Notes under the pieces: model-generated
Databases searched by the model: none
What the model saw: the letters and a program-made list of their open reading frames with translations, nothing else
Told to the model about the DNA's origin: nothing
Shown: in pieces, positions 19,273-27,873 of the stretch
Layout of the letters: the number at the start of each line of letters is the position of its first letter
How positions within the stretch are numbered: position 1 is the first letter of the stretch
Origin: Deinococcus aerolatus
Lineage (GTDB): Bacteria > Deinococcota > Deinococci > Deinococcales > Deinococcaceae
Length of the DNA stretch: 64,000 bases
Assembly: GCF_014647055.1 (NCBI RefSeq)
Contig: NZ_BMOL01000017.1
Coordinates: 1-64,000 of the forward strand
Direction of reading: 5' to 3'
Program-made: the position numbers and the translations under genes

Positions 19273-20262
19273 TCATCGTCCAGATTCACAGGCCAGGCCG
19301 TCTCCGTCCCCATCCAGCCCTGTCCGGTAACCTGCCTGACCGCGCCGGATCGGAAGCGGGACGCCGGCGGCGTGGGCGGCTGCACAGGTGGCGAACCCTC
19401 CTTGCGGCACCTTGACCGGCGCGCCCGCCCGGGCCGCAGCTGCGTCGCGCTTGGCCTGAGCGGCGCAGCTGCCCTGCGGCAACTTGAACCGTTCGGCCCC
19501 AGCCCGGTTGACCCGGTACCCCAGATCTTCCAGCGCGCCCAGCGTCAACAGACTGACCGGATTGACCTGTCCCGTGAAATCGCTGGCGCTCCCGGACAGA
19601 ATCTCGGCACACACGGCCTGACCGGACCAGTGCCCGGCGTCCGGGTCCAGAGGCACGCCCTGCTTCTGTCCGCCCAGCGCCCGGTAAGCGGCCAGGGCAC
19701 GCGGACCCGTGTAGTACAGAACTCCACCAACACGCCGCACGAAGGTTCGTCCGTCGGTATCGCCACTGACAGACACCCGGTACTCCGGTTCCCACAGCGT
19801 GCCGACGCCCAGCACGTGGAGGAGCTCATGAATCATCGTGTCCAGCAGATCTTCGCGCGGCAATTCGGAGAGCCCCACGGAGTTCAGATCAATCACGCCG
19901 TACACCGGCAGGTACGAACCATCGCGCAGATCGCACGGCATGCCGGTGGCATACACGTCGTCGCCGAGTTGCTTGACCACCACAAACACCAGCAACTGCT
20001 TCAGGGTGCCCTGCACCCTGGGCAGTCCCCGGTCACATTCATTGGCGGCAATATCCACCCGCACCGGCGCAAACGGCGATGTGATCAACGCCGAAACCCG
20101 TGTCGCCGCCTCCCGTACGGTGGCCTGCTGCTGGGCGGTCAGGGGGCGGCCCAGCAGCCGCGTCTCAATGCCAAAGGTTGCCGCACCCGCACTGCCAAGC
20201 AGAGTCCAGGACAGCGCCAGACACCACAACCCGCGCCACAAGCGCCTCACGGAAGAATGCAC
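19273..20262 (-). CDS. Secreted leishmanolysin-like metalloprotease with Excalibur domain
   Basis: The 329-residue product has a signal peptide (ending LLGSAGAATFG) and a zinc-binding MIHELLHVLGVGTLW motif near residue 150 (HExxHxxG). A second likely ligand is the His of DAGHWSG near residue 215. The last ~40 residues form an Excalibur calcium-binding domain (GFATCAAAHAAG...YRTGLDGDGDGLACE). The gene is divergent from the inhibitor-like gene at 20404, sharing a 140-bp upstream region. Family placement in M8 is by the zinc motif and spacing; the substrate is unknown. Confidence 0.8.
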   Translation of the reverse strand: MHSSVRRLWRGLWCLALSWTLLGSAGAATFGIETRLLGRPLTAQQQATVREAATRVSALITSPFAPVRVDIAANECDRGLPRVQGTLKQLLVFVVVKQLGDDVYATGMPCDLRDGSYLPVYGVIDLNSVGLSELPREDLLDTMIHELLHVLGVGTLWEPEYRVSVSGDTDGRTFVRRVGGVLYYTGPRALAAYRALGGQKQGVPLDPDAGHWSGQAVCAEILSGSASDFTGQVNPVSLLTLGALEDLGYRVNRAGAERFKLPQGSCAAQAKRDAAAARAGAPVKVPQGGFATCAAAHAAGVPLPIRRGQAGYRTGLDGDGDGLACESGR

Positions 20263-20403
20263 TTCCGTACTGTACGGCCTCCAGCCGCCAAAAGCTCCGG
20301 TGCGCTACAGTAACCAGGCAAATCCCACCCCTCTCCCCGCACATCTCATTGACTGACCATTCTGGGCCGTGCCCAGGCTTCATGGTCTGCTTTCTGGAGG
20401 ACC

Positions 20404-20904
20404 ATGACCAAAGTCGCGCACCACGCCCACTCCCGCGCATCCTCCCGGCCCATCTCGGTCCGTTGGGCCCTGACGCCCCTACTGCTGACCACGCTTCTGC
20501 TGGCCGCACCTGCGGCGCAGGCGCAGGGCACCCCCCGGACTATTGAGGTGGCAGTGTCGGCATCCACCACCGGCCAGGAAGTGCCGGTGCGTGAGGGCGA
20601 CATTCTGCGCTTCACGCTCAGTGGTGCGGGCGGCACCGGCTACAGCTGGCAGGCCATGGACGTGGACCCAGCGTACCTGACCCTGATTGACCGACAGACC
20701 GTGGCCGCACCCACGGCCAGTGGACAGGTGCCCCAGGTGGGCGGCCCCGGTCCCTCCACAGTGTACCGCTACGTTGTGCGCGCTCCCCTGCGCCGTGCGG
20801 GCGTGAGCTTCAGCGTGCCGGTGGTGTTCGCCCACCTTCCTCCCGGCCGCACCGGCCGCGTACAGATCACCCTGATTCGCTACACCCTGGTTTCCGGCCA
20901 GTAG
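20404..20904 (+). CDS. Chagasin-like (I42) protease inhibitor, secreted
   Basis: The 166-residue product has a signal peptide (LLTTLLLAAPAAQAQG), then an all-beta domain with chagasin features: VREGDILRFTLSGAGGTGYSW near residue 70 (the TGY-W loop) and a Gly-rich second loop (PQVGGPGPSTVYRY). The third RPW-like loop is less clear (APLRRAG). Family I42 inhibits papain-type cysteine proteases, so the divergent metalloprotease is not its obvious target. The ATG at 20404 follows TCTGGAGGACC. Confidence 0.7.
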   Translation: MTKVAHHAHSRASSRPISVRWALTPLLLTTLLLAAPAAQAQGTPRTIEVAVSASTTGQEVPVREGDILRFTLSGAGGTGYSWQAMDVDPAYLTLIDRQTVAAPTASGQVPQVGGPGPSTVYRYVVRAPLRRAGVSFSVPVVFAHLPPGRTGRVQITLIRYTLVSGQ

Positions 20905-20916
20905 ATGGAGACAAAG

Positions 20917-21016
20917 GTTCTGGCCCCTTAAGCTCAGCGGGGATGGAGCAGCGCAACAGGGGTTGTCATTCGGATAGGGCGCTAAGGGTTCGAGACTCGA
21001 GCCTGTAGCGCGAGGC
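20917..21016 (+). repeat. Dispersed ~100-bp repeat, copy B
   Basis: This is the partner of copy A (19151-19250), in inverted orientation. It begins 13 bp after the stop codon of the inhibitor-like gene, in the sense direction of that gene. Both copies therefore occupy the 3-prime untranslated position of two divergent genes. Confidence 0.7.
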
Positions 21017-21019
21017 CTT

Positions 21020-21420
21020 GCGGTGGTGGTCCAGCTGCTGGGCCGAGGGAGCGCGACGCCCGGACACTGCGCTTGTGGGGGCGCGCTGGGGCGGCCACTG
21101 GGTCCGCGCGGCGTCGGCGGCCTCATAGAACTGCGGATGTCCCGCACAGTGTCAGGCCGCACCTCTCCGGCATAACAGCCCATCAGATACGGGTATTCCG
21201 GGGTCAGGCGGTAAGCGTAATCGTAGGTGCGTCCATCGACATGGACCGTTTCAGCGCGCCCATGGCAGGCATCAAGCGCTGCATTCATCAGCAACATGCC
21301 CCCGGCGTCACGCATCCCCAGGCTGGGGAGACCCGTCGAGGGCCCAGCCCACCACGCTATTGCTGTCGGCCCCCGGCAGACAGGGCGAGCTGCTGTGATA
21401 GTGGTACTGTCCTGTCCCTT
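21020..21420 (-). pseudogene. YHYH-domain protein, frameshifted remnant
   Basis: The minus strand carries the family signature YHYHSSSPCLPG (Tyr-His-Tyr-His at 21395-21406), then VVGWALDG. The homology then moves to a second frame with NAALDACHGRAETV, DGRTYDYAYRLTPEYPY and LMGCYAGE. These are consecutive blocks of the YHYH family, so one gene has been broken by an indel near 21330. The N-terminus is missing. A 9-bp-stem hairpin (21472-21503) lies upstream. Confidence 0.75.
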
Positions 21421-21520
21421 GCCTTGCCCCTGGACCTCAGACGGACGCCCTTACCCTGGCGACGCTGAGAGGAAGGGGGGGATCCAGAGCTGAACCCCCC
21501 TTCGGCCATGCTTTTTCTTC

Positions 21521-21727
21521 GTGGACGGTTTCAAAGCGCTTTACACTTCGCAGGCGTGCAACCAATGCGGCCACACCTGCCGGGAGAACCGGGCCAGTCA
21601 ATCGCGGTTTCGGTGTGTTGCCTGCGGTCATCAGGAGAATGCGGACCTGAACGCAGCGCGGAACATCCTGGGGCGGGCCGTCCCATCAGGCATCAACGTA
21701 GCGGTAGTAAACGCAAGCGTTGCCTGA
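21521..21727 (+). pseudogene. TnpB C-terminal fragment with IS200/IS605 end hairpin
   Basis: The frame reads TSQACNQCGHTCREN, then FRCVACGHQENADLNAARNI. This is the zinc-finger and the third RuvC Asp (ADLNAARNI) of TnpB/OrfB. Everything upstream of the finger is gone. A perfect 20-bp palindrome, CCAACGGATTTATCCGTTGG, at 21732-21751 directly follows and is the right-end hairpin of the element. Confidence 0.8.
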
Positions 21728-21865
21728 GAAGCCAACGGATTTATCCGTTGGTAGGTCACATAAATGAATGCAGAAGCTGCTTCGCCGTTGGCTGGCCCCT
21801 CGCCCGGCCGGCGGTTCCACGGCCGGTGCGGAGGCTCAGGAATGGGGTCCCTGTACAGTAGGCGA

Positions 21866-22729
21866 ATGAGTGATGTCCGAGAAGGCGGAGACCTTCCTGA
21901 GCTTGACGGAGAAAAGCAGCGGCGCTCGATGATCTCGGCGCGTCGTCACGTGGGGGCGGCGGGGTTTGCCCAGAGTGAGGCGCTTGAACAGATCGTGAGC
22001 GCGGGCCGGGAACAGATTACCGTGGCCCAGGCCCTCCGGCGGGTCGTGGCCACCACCCAGACCCAGTTGCAGGCCCAGTTGCGAGACGGTGCCGTGACCG
22101 CAGACCTCCAGGCCGCACAGGTCCAGGTGGCCAGGCTGGAGCAGATGATTGCTTCCGGCCAGGCCCAGATTGACGCGGCACACATCCTTCAGCAGGCCAT
22201 CCAGGACGCCCTGGTCAACGTGCGGGGGACCCCACTGGAGAACATCAGCGCCGGGTTGCTGACCACCCTGGGCGCTGAGGTGCAGCGGCAGGCAAAGGCG
22301 CTGGAGGCGCTGATTGCCATGGCCATCAGCGCCGCGGCAAGCACCGAACAGATCATGACGCTGGAGCAGGTCAGTGCCGACGTGGCCGAGCAGTCCGAGT
22401 CTGCAGAACACGAGCGCACGGAGCGGGAACTCGCCCATCTGGACGACATGCACCAGCAAACGTTGCGCCGGATTCGTCAGCTGGAACGGGAGGGGCAGGC
22501 CCACGCGGCGCAGAAAGTGCAGCTGGAGGACGAGGCCGAGAGTGCACAGCGTGACATAGAGGTGCTGGAAGCGGCCGAGGCCCGTAACCTGGAGCAGATC
22601 GCCAACCTCGAAGGGCGGCAACAGGCCTCGGAGCAGCGCCGCACCGGGCTGGAGGCCACCGCCGCGCAGCGTCAGGCCCGGATTGAGGAGTTGGGTGGCC
22701 AGCCCGCAGACCAGAAGCCCGTCGGGTAA
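21866..22729 (+). CDS. Coiled-coil protein of unknown function
   Basis: The product is about 287 residues from the ATG at 21866 (an open frame extends upstream to 21764). It is almost wholly helical with long Gln/Glu/Ala heptads, for example LAHLDDMHQQTLRRIRQLER and LEDEAESAQRDIEVLEAAEA, and no signal peptide or membrane helix. The N-terminal half has Ala/Gln-rich repeats (VAQALRRVVATTQTQLQAQL). Such proteins can be structural or nucleoid-associated, but nothing assigns a role. The gene sits among pseudogenes yet has an intact frame and codon bias like the flanks. Confidence 0.6.
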   Translation: MSDVREGGDLPELDGEKQRRSMISARRHVGAAGFAQSEALEQIVSAGREQITVAQALRRVVATTQTQLQAQLRDGAVTADLQAAQVQVARLEQMIASGQAQIDAAHILQQAIQDALVNVRGTPLENISAGLLTTLGAEVQRQAKALEALIAMAISAAASTEQIMTLEQVSADVAEQSESAEHERTERELAHLDDMHQQTLRRIRQLEREGQAHAAQKVQLEDEAESAQRDIEVLEAAEARNLEQIANLEGRQQASEQRRTGLEATAAQRQARIEELGGQPADQKPVG

Positions 22730-23212
22730 AAGTCCCCGGTGAAGCGCGTGCCGCCTGCTGGGCGACTGGGCATGGACTGTGTCATGGTGTTGGCGGCCGA
22801 GCAGTTGCGATCAAGAGTTGGGGCGTCAGGGGTTGGAGTCTGCACAAATATTGTCGGATCTTTCAGTCCATAGGGCGAGATCACAGACACTTCGATTTTT
22901 TCGGCTTAAGGCTTTGTACCTGAGATCATGTAGTTTGCGCTCATGGCCGCGAAACGCTGTCCAGGACAGTTCTAATGCTTGCCCTCTCCACGTCGAGCTT
23001 AGCAAGACGCACCAAAGCGCAGCAGTGAAGCCGAACTCGACTCGCGAGTTCGCCCCAAGCTGACCAAGGAGAAGTACGAAGGCCTGCTTCCACATCCTCC
23101 AAATCCTGAACAGGACAGAGCAGGAAACTCAGTACAAACAGCAGTAGCGCCTTCAAGGGAGCGAGAGAGGCCAACCCATGCCTGAAGTCACGGGGACGCG
23201 CCCCTCTTTTCT
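22730..23212. other. No gene seen
   Basis: This stretch holds no frame with a credible start or motif on either strand. Its base composition is slightly AT-richer than the flanks and it lies between a coiled-coil gene and a recombinase pseudogene, so it is probably recombination debris. Confidence 0.5.
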
Positions 23213-23771
23213 CAATGGACTGGTGGGCGCAAGACCCTGCGTGAGCTGGAGTTCGTCCAGACGGCCGGGGTCCAGTTGCTGCGTCCGCGGCCCAACCATG
23301 GCGCGGCCTACGCCAGCTGGAAGGTCATCCTGCTCGGCGCGCCTGCCGGGCTGCGGGTCAGCGAGCTCGCGGGCCTGCGCAGGGCCGACATCCACCTGCA
23401 GGGCGAGCATCTGCAGCTGATGGTGACGGGAAAACGGCAGAAACGGCAAGGTTGTTCCCCTGAGCCGGTCACTGCAGCAGGTCCTCCAGGCCTGGCTGGC
23501 GAGGACACCGCAATTGCTTAGCTACGTCATCGGCGGACAGGGCAGCGGCTCCGTGCAGGGCCGGGTCAAAGCGGTTTGCGGGCGCAGCGGTGTCCCCTCC
23601 TCGCGCCGCCAGGTTCACGGGCTGCGCCACAGTGCGGGCACCCGCATCTACGCTGACACAGGTGACCTGCTGGCCGTGCGTGACCATCTGCGTCACGCTG
23701 ACATCATCAGTTTCGAGATCCACGTCGAGTACGCCAGGAAGATGAAAGACCGTCCAGTCAAAGGCTGGTGA
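23213..23771 (+). pseudogene. Tyrosine recombinase (Xer/phage-integrase type), broken
   Basis: Successive frames contain the parts of one integrase: LLGAPAGLRVSELAGLRRAD (catalytic Arg I region), then after a frame change the motif QVHGLRHSAGTRIYADTG (His-x-x-Arg), then HLRHADIISFEIHVEYARK (His/Trp and the Tyr region). The change of frame lies near 23450, where GKRQKRQGC has lost register. The N-terminal core-binding domain is mostly missing. It could have belonged to an integrative element or a plasmid dimer-resolution system. Confidence 0.75.
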
Positions 23772-24175
23772 AGGCAAAGGCCGGGCCAGGAAGTCACTAA
23801 GAGTGGAGCACGCGATGTCTACTGAGGCGCACAAGCAAGCGCTCGCGCGAGAACCTGGGTTGTGACGTTAAAAGTCTTTCACGCGATTTAAACCGAGTTT
23901 CGGCCTTCACCAGGTTAAGCCCTGGATCGTGAATGTGACCCGCTCCGTTCAAGCCCTTTGTCCGCTGGCACAGTGAAGTGGCGGCTGTAAAGATGTCAAT
24001 CTGGAGAAGCTGCCGCCCTGTGTCTGCTGGGACCGAAAGACAGCGGACAAGTATCGTGACGGCCCGGCACTGCAGCCCTGCAGGCGGACCGCCCGCCAGA
24101 CCCAGCGCACCGCGGAACTCCTGAGCGCAGCGCCTCAACCGCAGGGTGTGGCGTCAGGAAAGCGGCACGCGCGCG
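23772..24175. other. No gene seen
   Basis: A very short frame begins MSTEAHKQALAREPGL at 23815 and stops at once, perhaps the start of a lost gene. Otherwise I see no coding signal, repeat or terminator here. Confidence 0.4.
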
Positions 24176-24574
24176 TCACTCGGAATCGAATTTATCCTCG
24201 CTGACAACACCATCACACCCACTTTGTTTGTCCAGTCGGTCGAGTAGGAGCTTAAAGTGCTTGGCTATGTTGTTCAGCCGCTTTTCTGTGCGCACCTGAC
24301 TGTCACAAATGTCTTCCAATGACTGTTTGATCTCCGTCACGACCGCCGCTGGAACCGGCGCGTCGCTCAGGCCCAACACCTGCTTGAGCGCTTGTGGGTA
24401 GTTTTTTACTGTGCGGCTCGTGACCAGAGCATGTGCCGCGTAGAAATCATCGATAGCCTGCGGATCCAACCGTCCAGGCCTGTCACGGTCTTGCAGTCGG
24501 TAGTACAACCGCACCTGCCTTGACATGTTTCCCACATCCATCTGGAGTTCATCGGCCAGTTCACTCATCAGCAT
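24176..24574 (-). CDS. Small DNA-binding-like protein, unknown function
   Basis: The 132-residue product starts with MLMSELADELQMDVGNMSRQ, which resembles a helix-turn-helix (LADELQMDVGNMSRQVRLYY). A helical region rich in charged residues follows, with IKQSLEDICDSQVRTEKRLNNIAKHFKLLLDRLDKQ as a probable coiled coil for dimerisation. A TAGTAT box ends only six bases before the ATG, so the transcript is probably leaderless. It is divergent from 24777-25619, with a 202-bp AT-rich promoter region between, and could regulate that gene; this is inference from position. Confidence 0.55.
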   Translation of the reverse strand: MLMSELADELQMDVGNMSRQVRLYYRLQDRDRPGRLDPQAIDDFYAAHALVTSRTVKNYPQALKQVLGLSDAPVPAAVVTEIKQSLEDICDSQVRTEKRLNNIAKHFKLLLDRLDKQSGCDGVVSEDKFDSE

Positions 24575-24776
24575 GTATCCATACTAAAGATTTCCTCTTT
24601 CTTATTTCTGACACCGCTTACCAAATCGCACCCTAGGCTGAAAAGAGCATATACGGGGGCATGCCTTCATTATTTATGGTTTTGTGCCAAAGTAATCCTG
24701 CAAAACCCTAAACTATACCAAGAAACCTGAGTCCGCCCGAGGTTTCAGATCAAATCTTTCTGGTTTTGGAGGAAAA
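24575..24776. promoter_or_regulatory. AT-rich divergent promoter region
   Basis: The region is visibly AT-richer than its surroundings. Leftward, TAGTAT (complement of 24581-24586) is placed for a leaderless start at 24574. Rightward, GGAGGAAAA lies directly before the ATG at 24777. No operator-like palindrome is obvious. Confidence 0.45.
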
Positions 24777-25619
24777 ATGTTGAACAGAGATGTGGAGGCG
24801 CTGTCGGTCCAGGAACGGTCAGATGTCCTGCTGGACCTGTTGAAAGTCAACCGAATGGTCACGTCGGGGCAGTTGGAGCGCTGGGGCCTGGCGGAGGCAG
24901 CGGGCCGCCTGGGGTTGCCCTCACGGCTGCAGTCGGTGCGCACGCAGGTCACGCAGCCGTCGAGTTTGCGTAACCTCAGGTTTGTGGGGACGGACGAGCG
25001 GCTGTTGCGGAGGCCGGAGCGGGAATTGAAACACTGGGCGGCGCTGAGTGAGGTGTGGTGGACCATGTGGCTGGGCAAGCACGGGGTATGGGAGGTCCTG
25101 GACGGCCGGGGGCGTGAGGGGCGGCGGATGCCGGATGCCCGGGTGTCTGGCTTGTGGTGGGAGCCGTGGGCCATCGAGATTGACTGTGGCTACGATAAGC
25201 CGCAGATACAGCGCAAGTTGCTGGGCATCGCGGAGGCCGGATACCGGCGGGTGGTGTGGGCCACCACCGTGCATGACCGGGTGCGCCGGGTGGGGTGGTT
25301 GATCGATGACCTGTGGCGCGACGGGAAATTGACCGGGCTTGAGGAGTACGAGATTCGTTTTTGTAATTTCTGGATCAGTCAAGATCCATACCAGAACCGC
25401 CCGCGATGTTACAAACGCAATGATTTTTTTGGGCAGCGGCAGGTGATCCTGGAACTCGCGTACGGTGACGTGGGGGAAGATGACGGTGGCTGGCAGGAGG
25501 AGGATGAGGTCAGCGAGGATGACCTGCAGGATGGTCACGCCTGGGAGGGTGAGGACGCGTACGAAGATAAACGCGTCTGGCAAGACCACGAGGACTGGAG
25601 CGACGGCGAACTGGAGTGA
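24777..25619 (+). CDS. Replication-relaxation-type protein, acidic tail
   Basis: The 280-residue product has an N-terminal winged-helix-like segment (LLDLLKVNRMVTSGQLERWG), then a segment with RMPDARVSGLWWEPWAIEID and, about 12 residues on, QRKLLGIAEAGY. The P-D...(A)IEID...K pattern resembles the nuclease-like fold of Replic_Relax proteins, which accompany plasmid mobilisation and replication genes. Whether the K is catalytic is unclear. The last ~65 residues are strongly acidic (EDDGGWQEEDEVSEDDLQDG). The start has a strong GGAGG. The gene converges with 25642-26385, whose stop is 22 bp away. Confidence 0.55.
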   Translation: MLNRDVEALSVQERSDVLLDLLKVNRMVTSGQLERWGLAEAAGRLGLPSRLQSVRTQVTQPSSLRNLRFVGTDERLLRRPERELKHWAALSEVWWTMWLGKHGVWEVLDGRGREGRRMPDARVSGLWWEPWAIEIDCGYDKPQIQRKLLGIAEAGYRRVVWATTVHDRVRRVGWLIDDLWRDGKLTGLEEYEIRFCNFWISQDPYQNRPRCYKRNDFFGQRQVILELAYGDVGEDDGGWQEEDEVSEDDLQDGHAWEGEDAYEDKRVWQDHEDWSDGELE

Positions 25620-25641
25620 CCCGGCGGAGACTTCGCTTGCG

Positions 25642-26385
25642 TCACCGGAGCCCAGAGTGGAACGGCTCGATCCTGGGCTGTGGCACAGGCAGGGTGATGA
25701 GCCGGAGCGTGGGGTGATGCGCAATGCCGCCAACTTTGTGCTGGCGGGCGAGCAGAGATTCGAATGGGGCAGGGTTTGGGACCACGAGCAGGAGCGGGGT
25801 CTGCCACGAGGTGATGTGGTGCTTGTGGCGTTTAAGATAGGTCTCACCCTGCTTGGGGGTGATGCCGCCGTTGGCGATACTGGCGTAGAGGCGAGGTTGG
25901 CCTGGGCGCGTGTAGGGGTTGTACAGGACGCTGTGAGATCCCCTCGAGGGCCGGTATGAAACGTTGGCGTAGGCGTTGTCCGGGATCCGGACCGTGCAAC
26001 TGATGATCTCGTCGGTGTGCGTGCGCCCGGTTGGGGAGTGCGGGTACCGCCGGGAGGTCGGGGGATCGTCACTGGGTTTGTAGCCCTGGCGGTACAGCAA
26101 TTCCAGGGCGTCGTTCAGGTAGGCGCGGTTGGCCACACTTGCTGGAGCATTCAAAAATGGGACGGAGGGCAGCGTGATGCGCGCGTAGGCACGGCCCTGG
26201 TCCGTAAGACCGACGACGGGGCCATAGCTTGACTGGTAGATGCGCACGAGGCCAGCAATGTTGAGGCCATACCAGTAGGTATCGAGTTCGTAATTGTTGA
26301 AGGACCGGTCAAGGTGTTCGGCGCTCAGGGCCCCCCTGGCGGCGAGGTACCAGAAAGCGGCGGCCTCCGTGTCGGTCAGGTTCAT
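25642..26385 (-). CDS. Winged-helix protein of replication-relaxation type
   Basis: The 247-residue product opens LTDTEAAAFWYLAARGALSA, with YWYGLNIAGLVRIYQ and PVVGLTDQGRAYAR following; this has the shape of a winged helix with a wing ending in L-T-x-x-G. The C-terminal part (KHHITSWQTPLLLVVPNPAP) resembles the later part of Replic_Relax proteins. No catalytic pattern is clear. Its start lies 19 bp before the left end of the tnpB element at 26404, so that insertion may have cut off the native promoter. Confidence 0.5.
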   Translation of the reverse strand: MNLTDTEAAAFWYLAARGALSAEHLDRSFNNYELDTYWYGLNIAGLVRIYQSSYGPVVGLTDQGRAYARITLPSVPFLNAPASVANRAYLNDALELLYRQGYKPSDDPPTSRRYPHSPTGRTHTDEIISCTVRIPDNAYANVSYRPSRGSHSVLYNPYTRPGQPRLYASIANGGITPKQGETYLKRHKHHITSWQTPLLLVVPNPAPFESLLARQHKVGGIAHHPTLRLITLPVPQPRIEPFHSGLR

Positions 26386-26431
26386 GCTTGTGCTTCCCGG
26401 ACACCCGTGACTTCAGTCATGGGAGGAGGGG

Positions 26432-26461
26432 AGCCAGCCGCGTTGCGGCTGGCTTGGTTTT
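26432..26461 (+). terminator. Hairpin with U-run inside the left end of the tnpB element
   Basis: AGCCAGCCGC, a GTT loop and GCGGCTGGCT form a perfect 10-bp stem, followed by TGGTTTT. It would stop transcription entering from the left and so isolate tnpB from upstream promoters. It may instead serve as an end-recognition structure. Confidence 0.55.
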
Positions 26462-26489
26462 CACCCAGTGTCATCATATCGTCCTCCAT

Positions 26490-27860
26490 GTGAAGGTTGT
26501 CCGCACCGCCAAACTGAAGCTGATCTGCTCTCCTGAGCAGAAAGCGGCGCTTGACGTGGTGACGTTCGCCTTCCGTGACGCTCAAAATACCTGCTCGAAA
26601 TGGGCTTTTGAGAACGCCAAGACCGCGTCCAATAAAAAGATCCACGACGCGTGTTACGCCACGCTGCGCACTCAGCACGGACTGAGTTCTCAACTGGCCT
26701 GTTCGGCCGAGCGTCTTGTGGCTTCGACGTACAAGGGTCTGTGGACACGGACCATAGACGCCGCCAAGCGCCGCCGGGAGGCTGTGGCCCGCAAAGCCAG
26801 CGGGCAAAAGATTCGTATTCCGTCCCTGTATAAAGGTCTGGATTCGGCTCCGCTGTTCAAGGCCCGCACGCTGGAATACCAGCTGGGCCGGGATTACAGC
26901 TTCAAGAAAGACCAGCACGTGTCTTTGATGACGTTGGAAGGTCGTCTGTCGTTGCCGTATGTCGGCTGGAACCGCCATGTGGCTGAGCTTGGGCTGGCAG
27001 ACACGGTGATCGGCGCGGCCAAGCTGTGGTATCAGAAATCCAGAAAGCAGTGGTATCTGCTGGTCAGCTTTACGGTTGAACTGCCTGAACCCAAATCCAG
27101 CGATTTTAAGCAGGTGGTTGGGGTTGATGTGGGGCAGCGCTTCCATGCGGTGACCAAAGTGAACGACCCGTCCCGGGTCGTTCACGCGGTGCTGCATTCG
27201 GGTGCGGAGCACGACCGCCGCAAGCGCACGTATGAACGGAACAGAAGCAATTTGCAGGCCAAAGGCACCCGGTCCTCGAAGAAGCGTCTCGCTTCCCTGA
27301 GTGGCCAGGAGAGACGGTTCACAGCCTGCACGAATCATCAACTCGCCTCCAGGATTATTCAGGCCCACCCCCATGCATTGATCGGTATGGAAGATCTCGT
27401 TCACCTGCGCGACCGGGTGGAGCGCCGTTCCTCGAACAAAGCCTCTAAAAAGCGCAAAGCGGCCAACCGACGTTCTTCGCAGTGGAGTTATGCCGAGCTG
27501 CGCCGTTATGTTGGGTATAAAGCGCAGCTTACCGGTAGTCTGGTGGTGGCGGTGGACGCGTACATGACCAGTCAGACGTGTCCGCCTTGCGGACACGTCA
27601 GCCGGGAGAACCGGCCAGGAAATGGAGTCAGGTTCGTGTGTCAGAGCTGCGGCTTTGAGGAACATGCGGACGTGGTGGGCGCCATGAATATCGGGATGCG
27701 GGCGAGTTTTCTCAAGCAACAGTGGTCTTTTACGGGGTGCCTGTCAGCCACCCCCGTCCTCTCTGGGGACGTAGATGTTCCGCGTGATGAAGTCGAAGCC
27801 AGGAGGGCGGCGCGAGCCATCTTTCTGGAGTTGAGATGGAGCGTAGGGACAAGCCCGTGA
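26490..27860 (+). CDS. tnpB: TnpB, RNA-guided endonuclease
   Basis: The product is about 456 residues from a GTG at 26490 (MKVVRTAKLKLICSPEQ, a typical TnpB start). The RuvC residues are all visible: VVGVDVGQRFHAV (Asp, near 211), ALIGMEDLVHLR (Glu, near 296) and EHADVVGAMNIGMR (Asp). The zinc finger CPPCGHVSREN...FVCQSCG separates the last two. TnpB cuts DNA next to a transposon-adjacent motif under a guide RNA from the right end of the element. The C-terminal ~55 residues after the RuvC domain overlap the region expected to encode that RNA. The stop codon lies inside the right-end hairpin. Confidence 0.85.
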   Translation: MKVVRTAKLKLICSPEQKAALDVVTFAFRDAQNTCSKWAFENAKTASNKKIHDACYATLRTQHGLSSQLACSAERLVASTYKGLWTRTIDAAKRRREAVARKASGQKIRIPSLYKGLDSAPLFKARTLEYQLGRDYSFKKDQHVSLMTLEGRLSLPYVGWNRHVAELGLADTVIGAAKLWYQKSRKQWYLLVSFTVELPEPKSSDFKQVVGVDVGQRFHAVTKVNDPSRVVHAVLHSGAEHDRRKRTYERNRSNLQAKGTRSSKKRLASLSGQERRFTACTNHQLASRIIQAHPHALIGMEDLVHLRDRVERRSSNKASKKRKAANRRSSQWSYAELRRYVGYKAQLTGSLVVAVDAYMTSQTCPPCGHVSRENRPGNGVRFVCQSCGFEEHADVVGAMNIGMRASFLKQQWSFTGCLSATPVLSGDVDVPRDEVEARRAARAIFLELRWSVGTSP

Positions 27861-27873
27861 CTTCAGTCATGGG
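27720..27873 (+). ncRNA. Candidate omega (right-end) guide-RNA scaffold
   Basis: In characterised IS605-type elements the guide scaffold is transcribed from the 3-prime end of tnpB through the right end, and the guide is the flanking DNA just past that end. By analogy the scaffold would end near 27873 and the guide would begin with GTCGTTGACG... just after it. The boundaries are inferred; only the terminal hairpin is directly visible. Confidence 0.35.

Larger units (their letters stand above)
26404..27873 (+). mobile_element. IS200/IS605-group element with tnpB only
   Basis: The same 20-nt hairpin-forming sequence, CCCGTGACTTCAGTCATGGG, occurs in the same orientation at 26404-26423 and 27854-27873, bracketing tnpB. 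Same-orientation subterminal hairpins, without terminal inverted repeats, are the mark of single-strand transposons of this group. No tnpA is present, so mobility would need TnpA from elsewhere. The exact cleavage sites lie just outside the hairpins and cannot be fixed from one copy. Confidence 0.8.
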
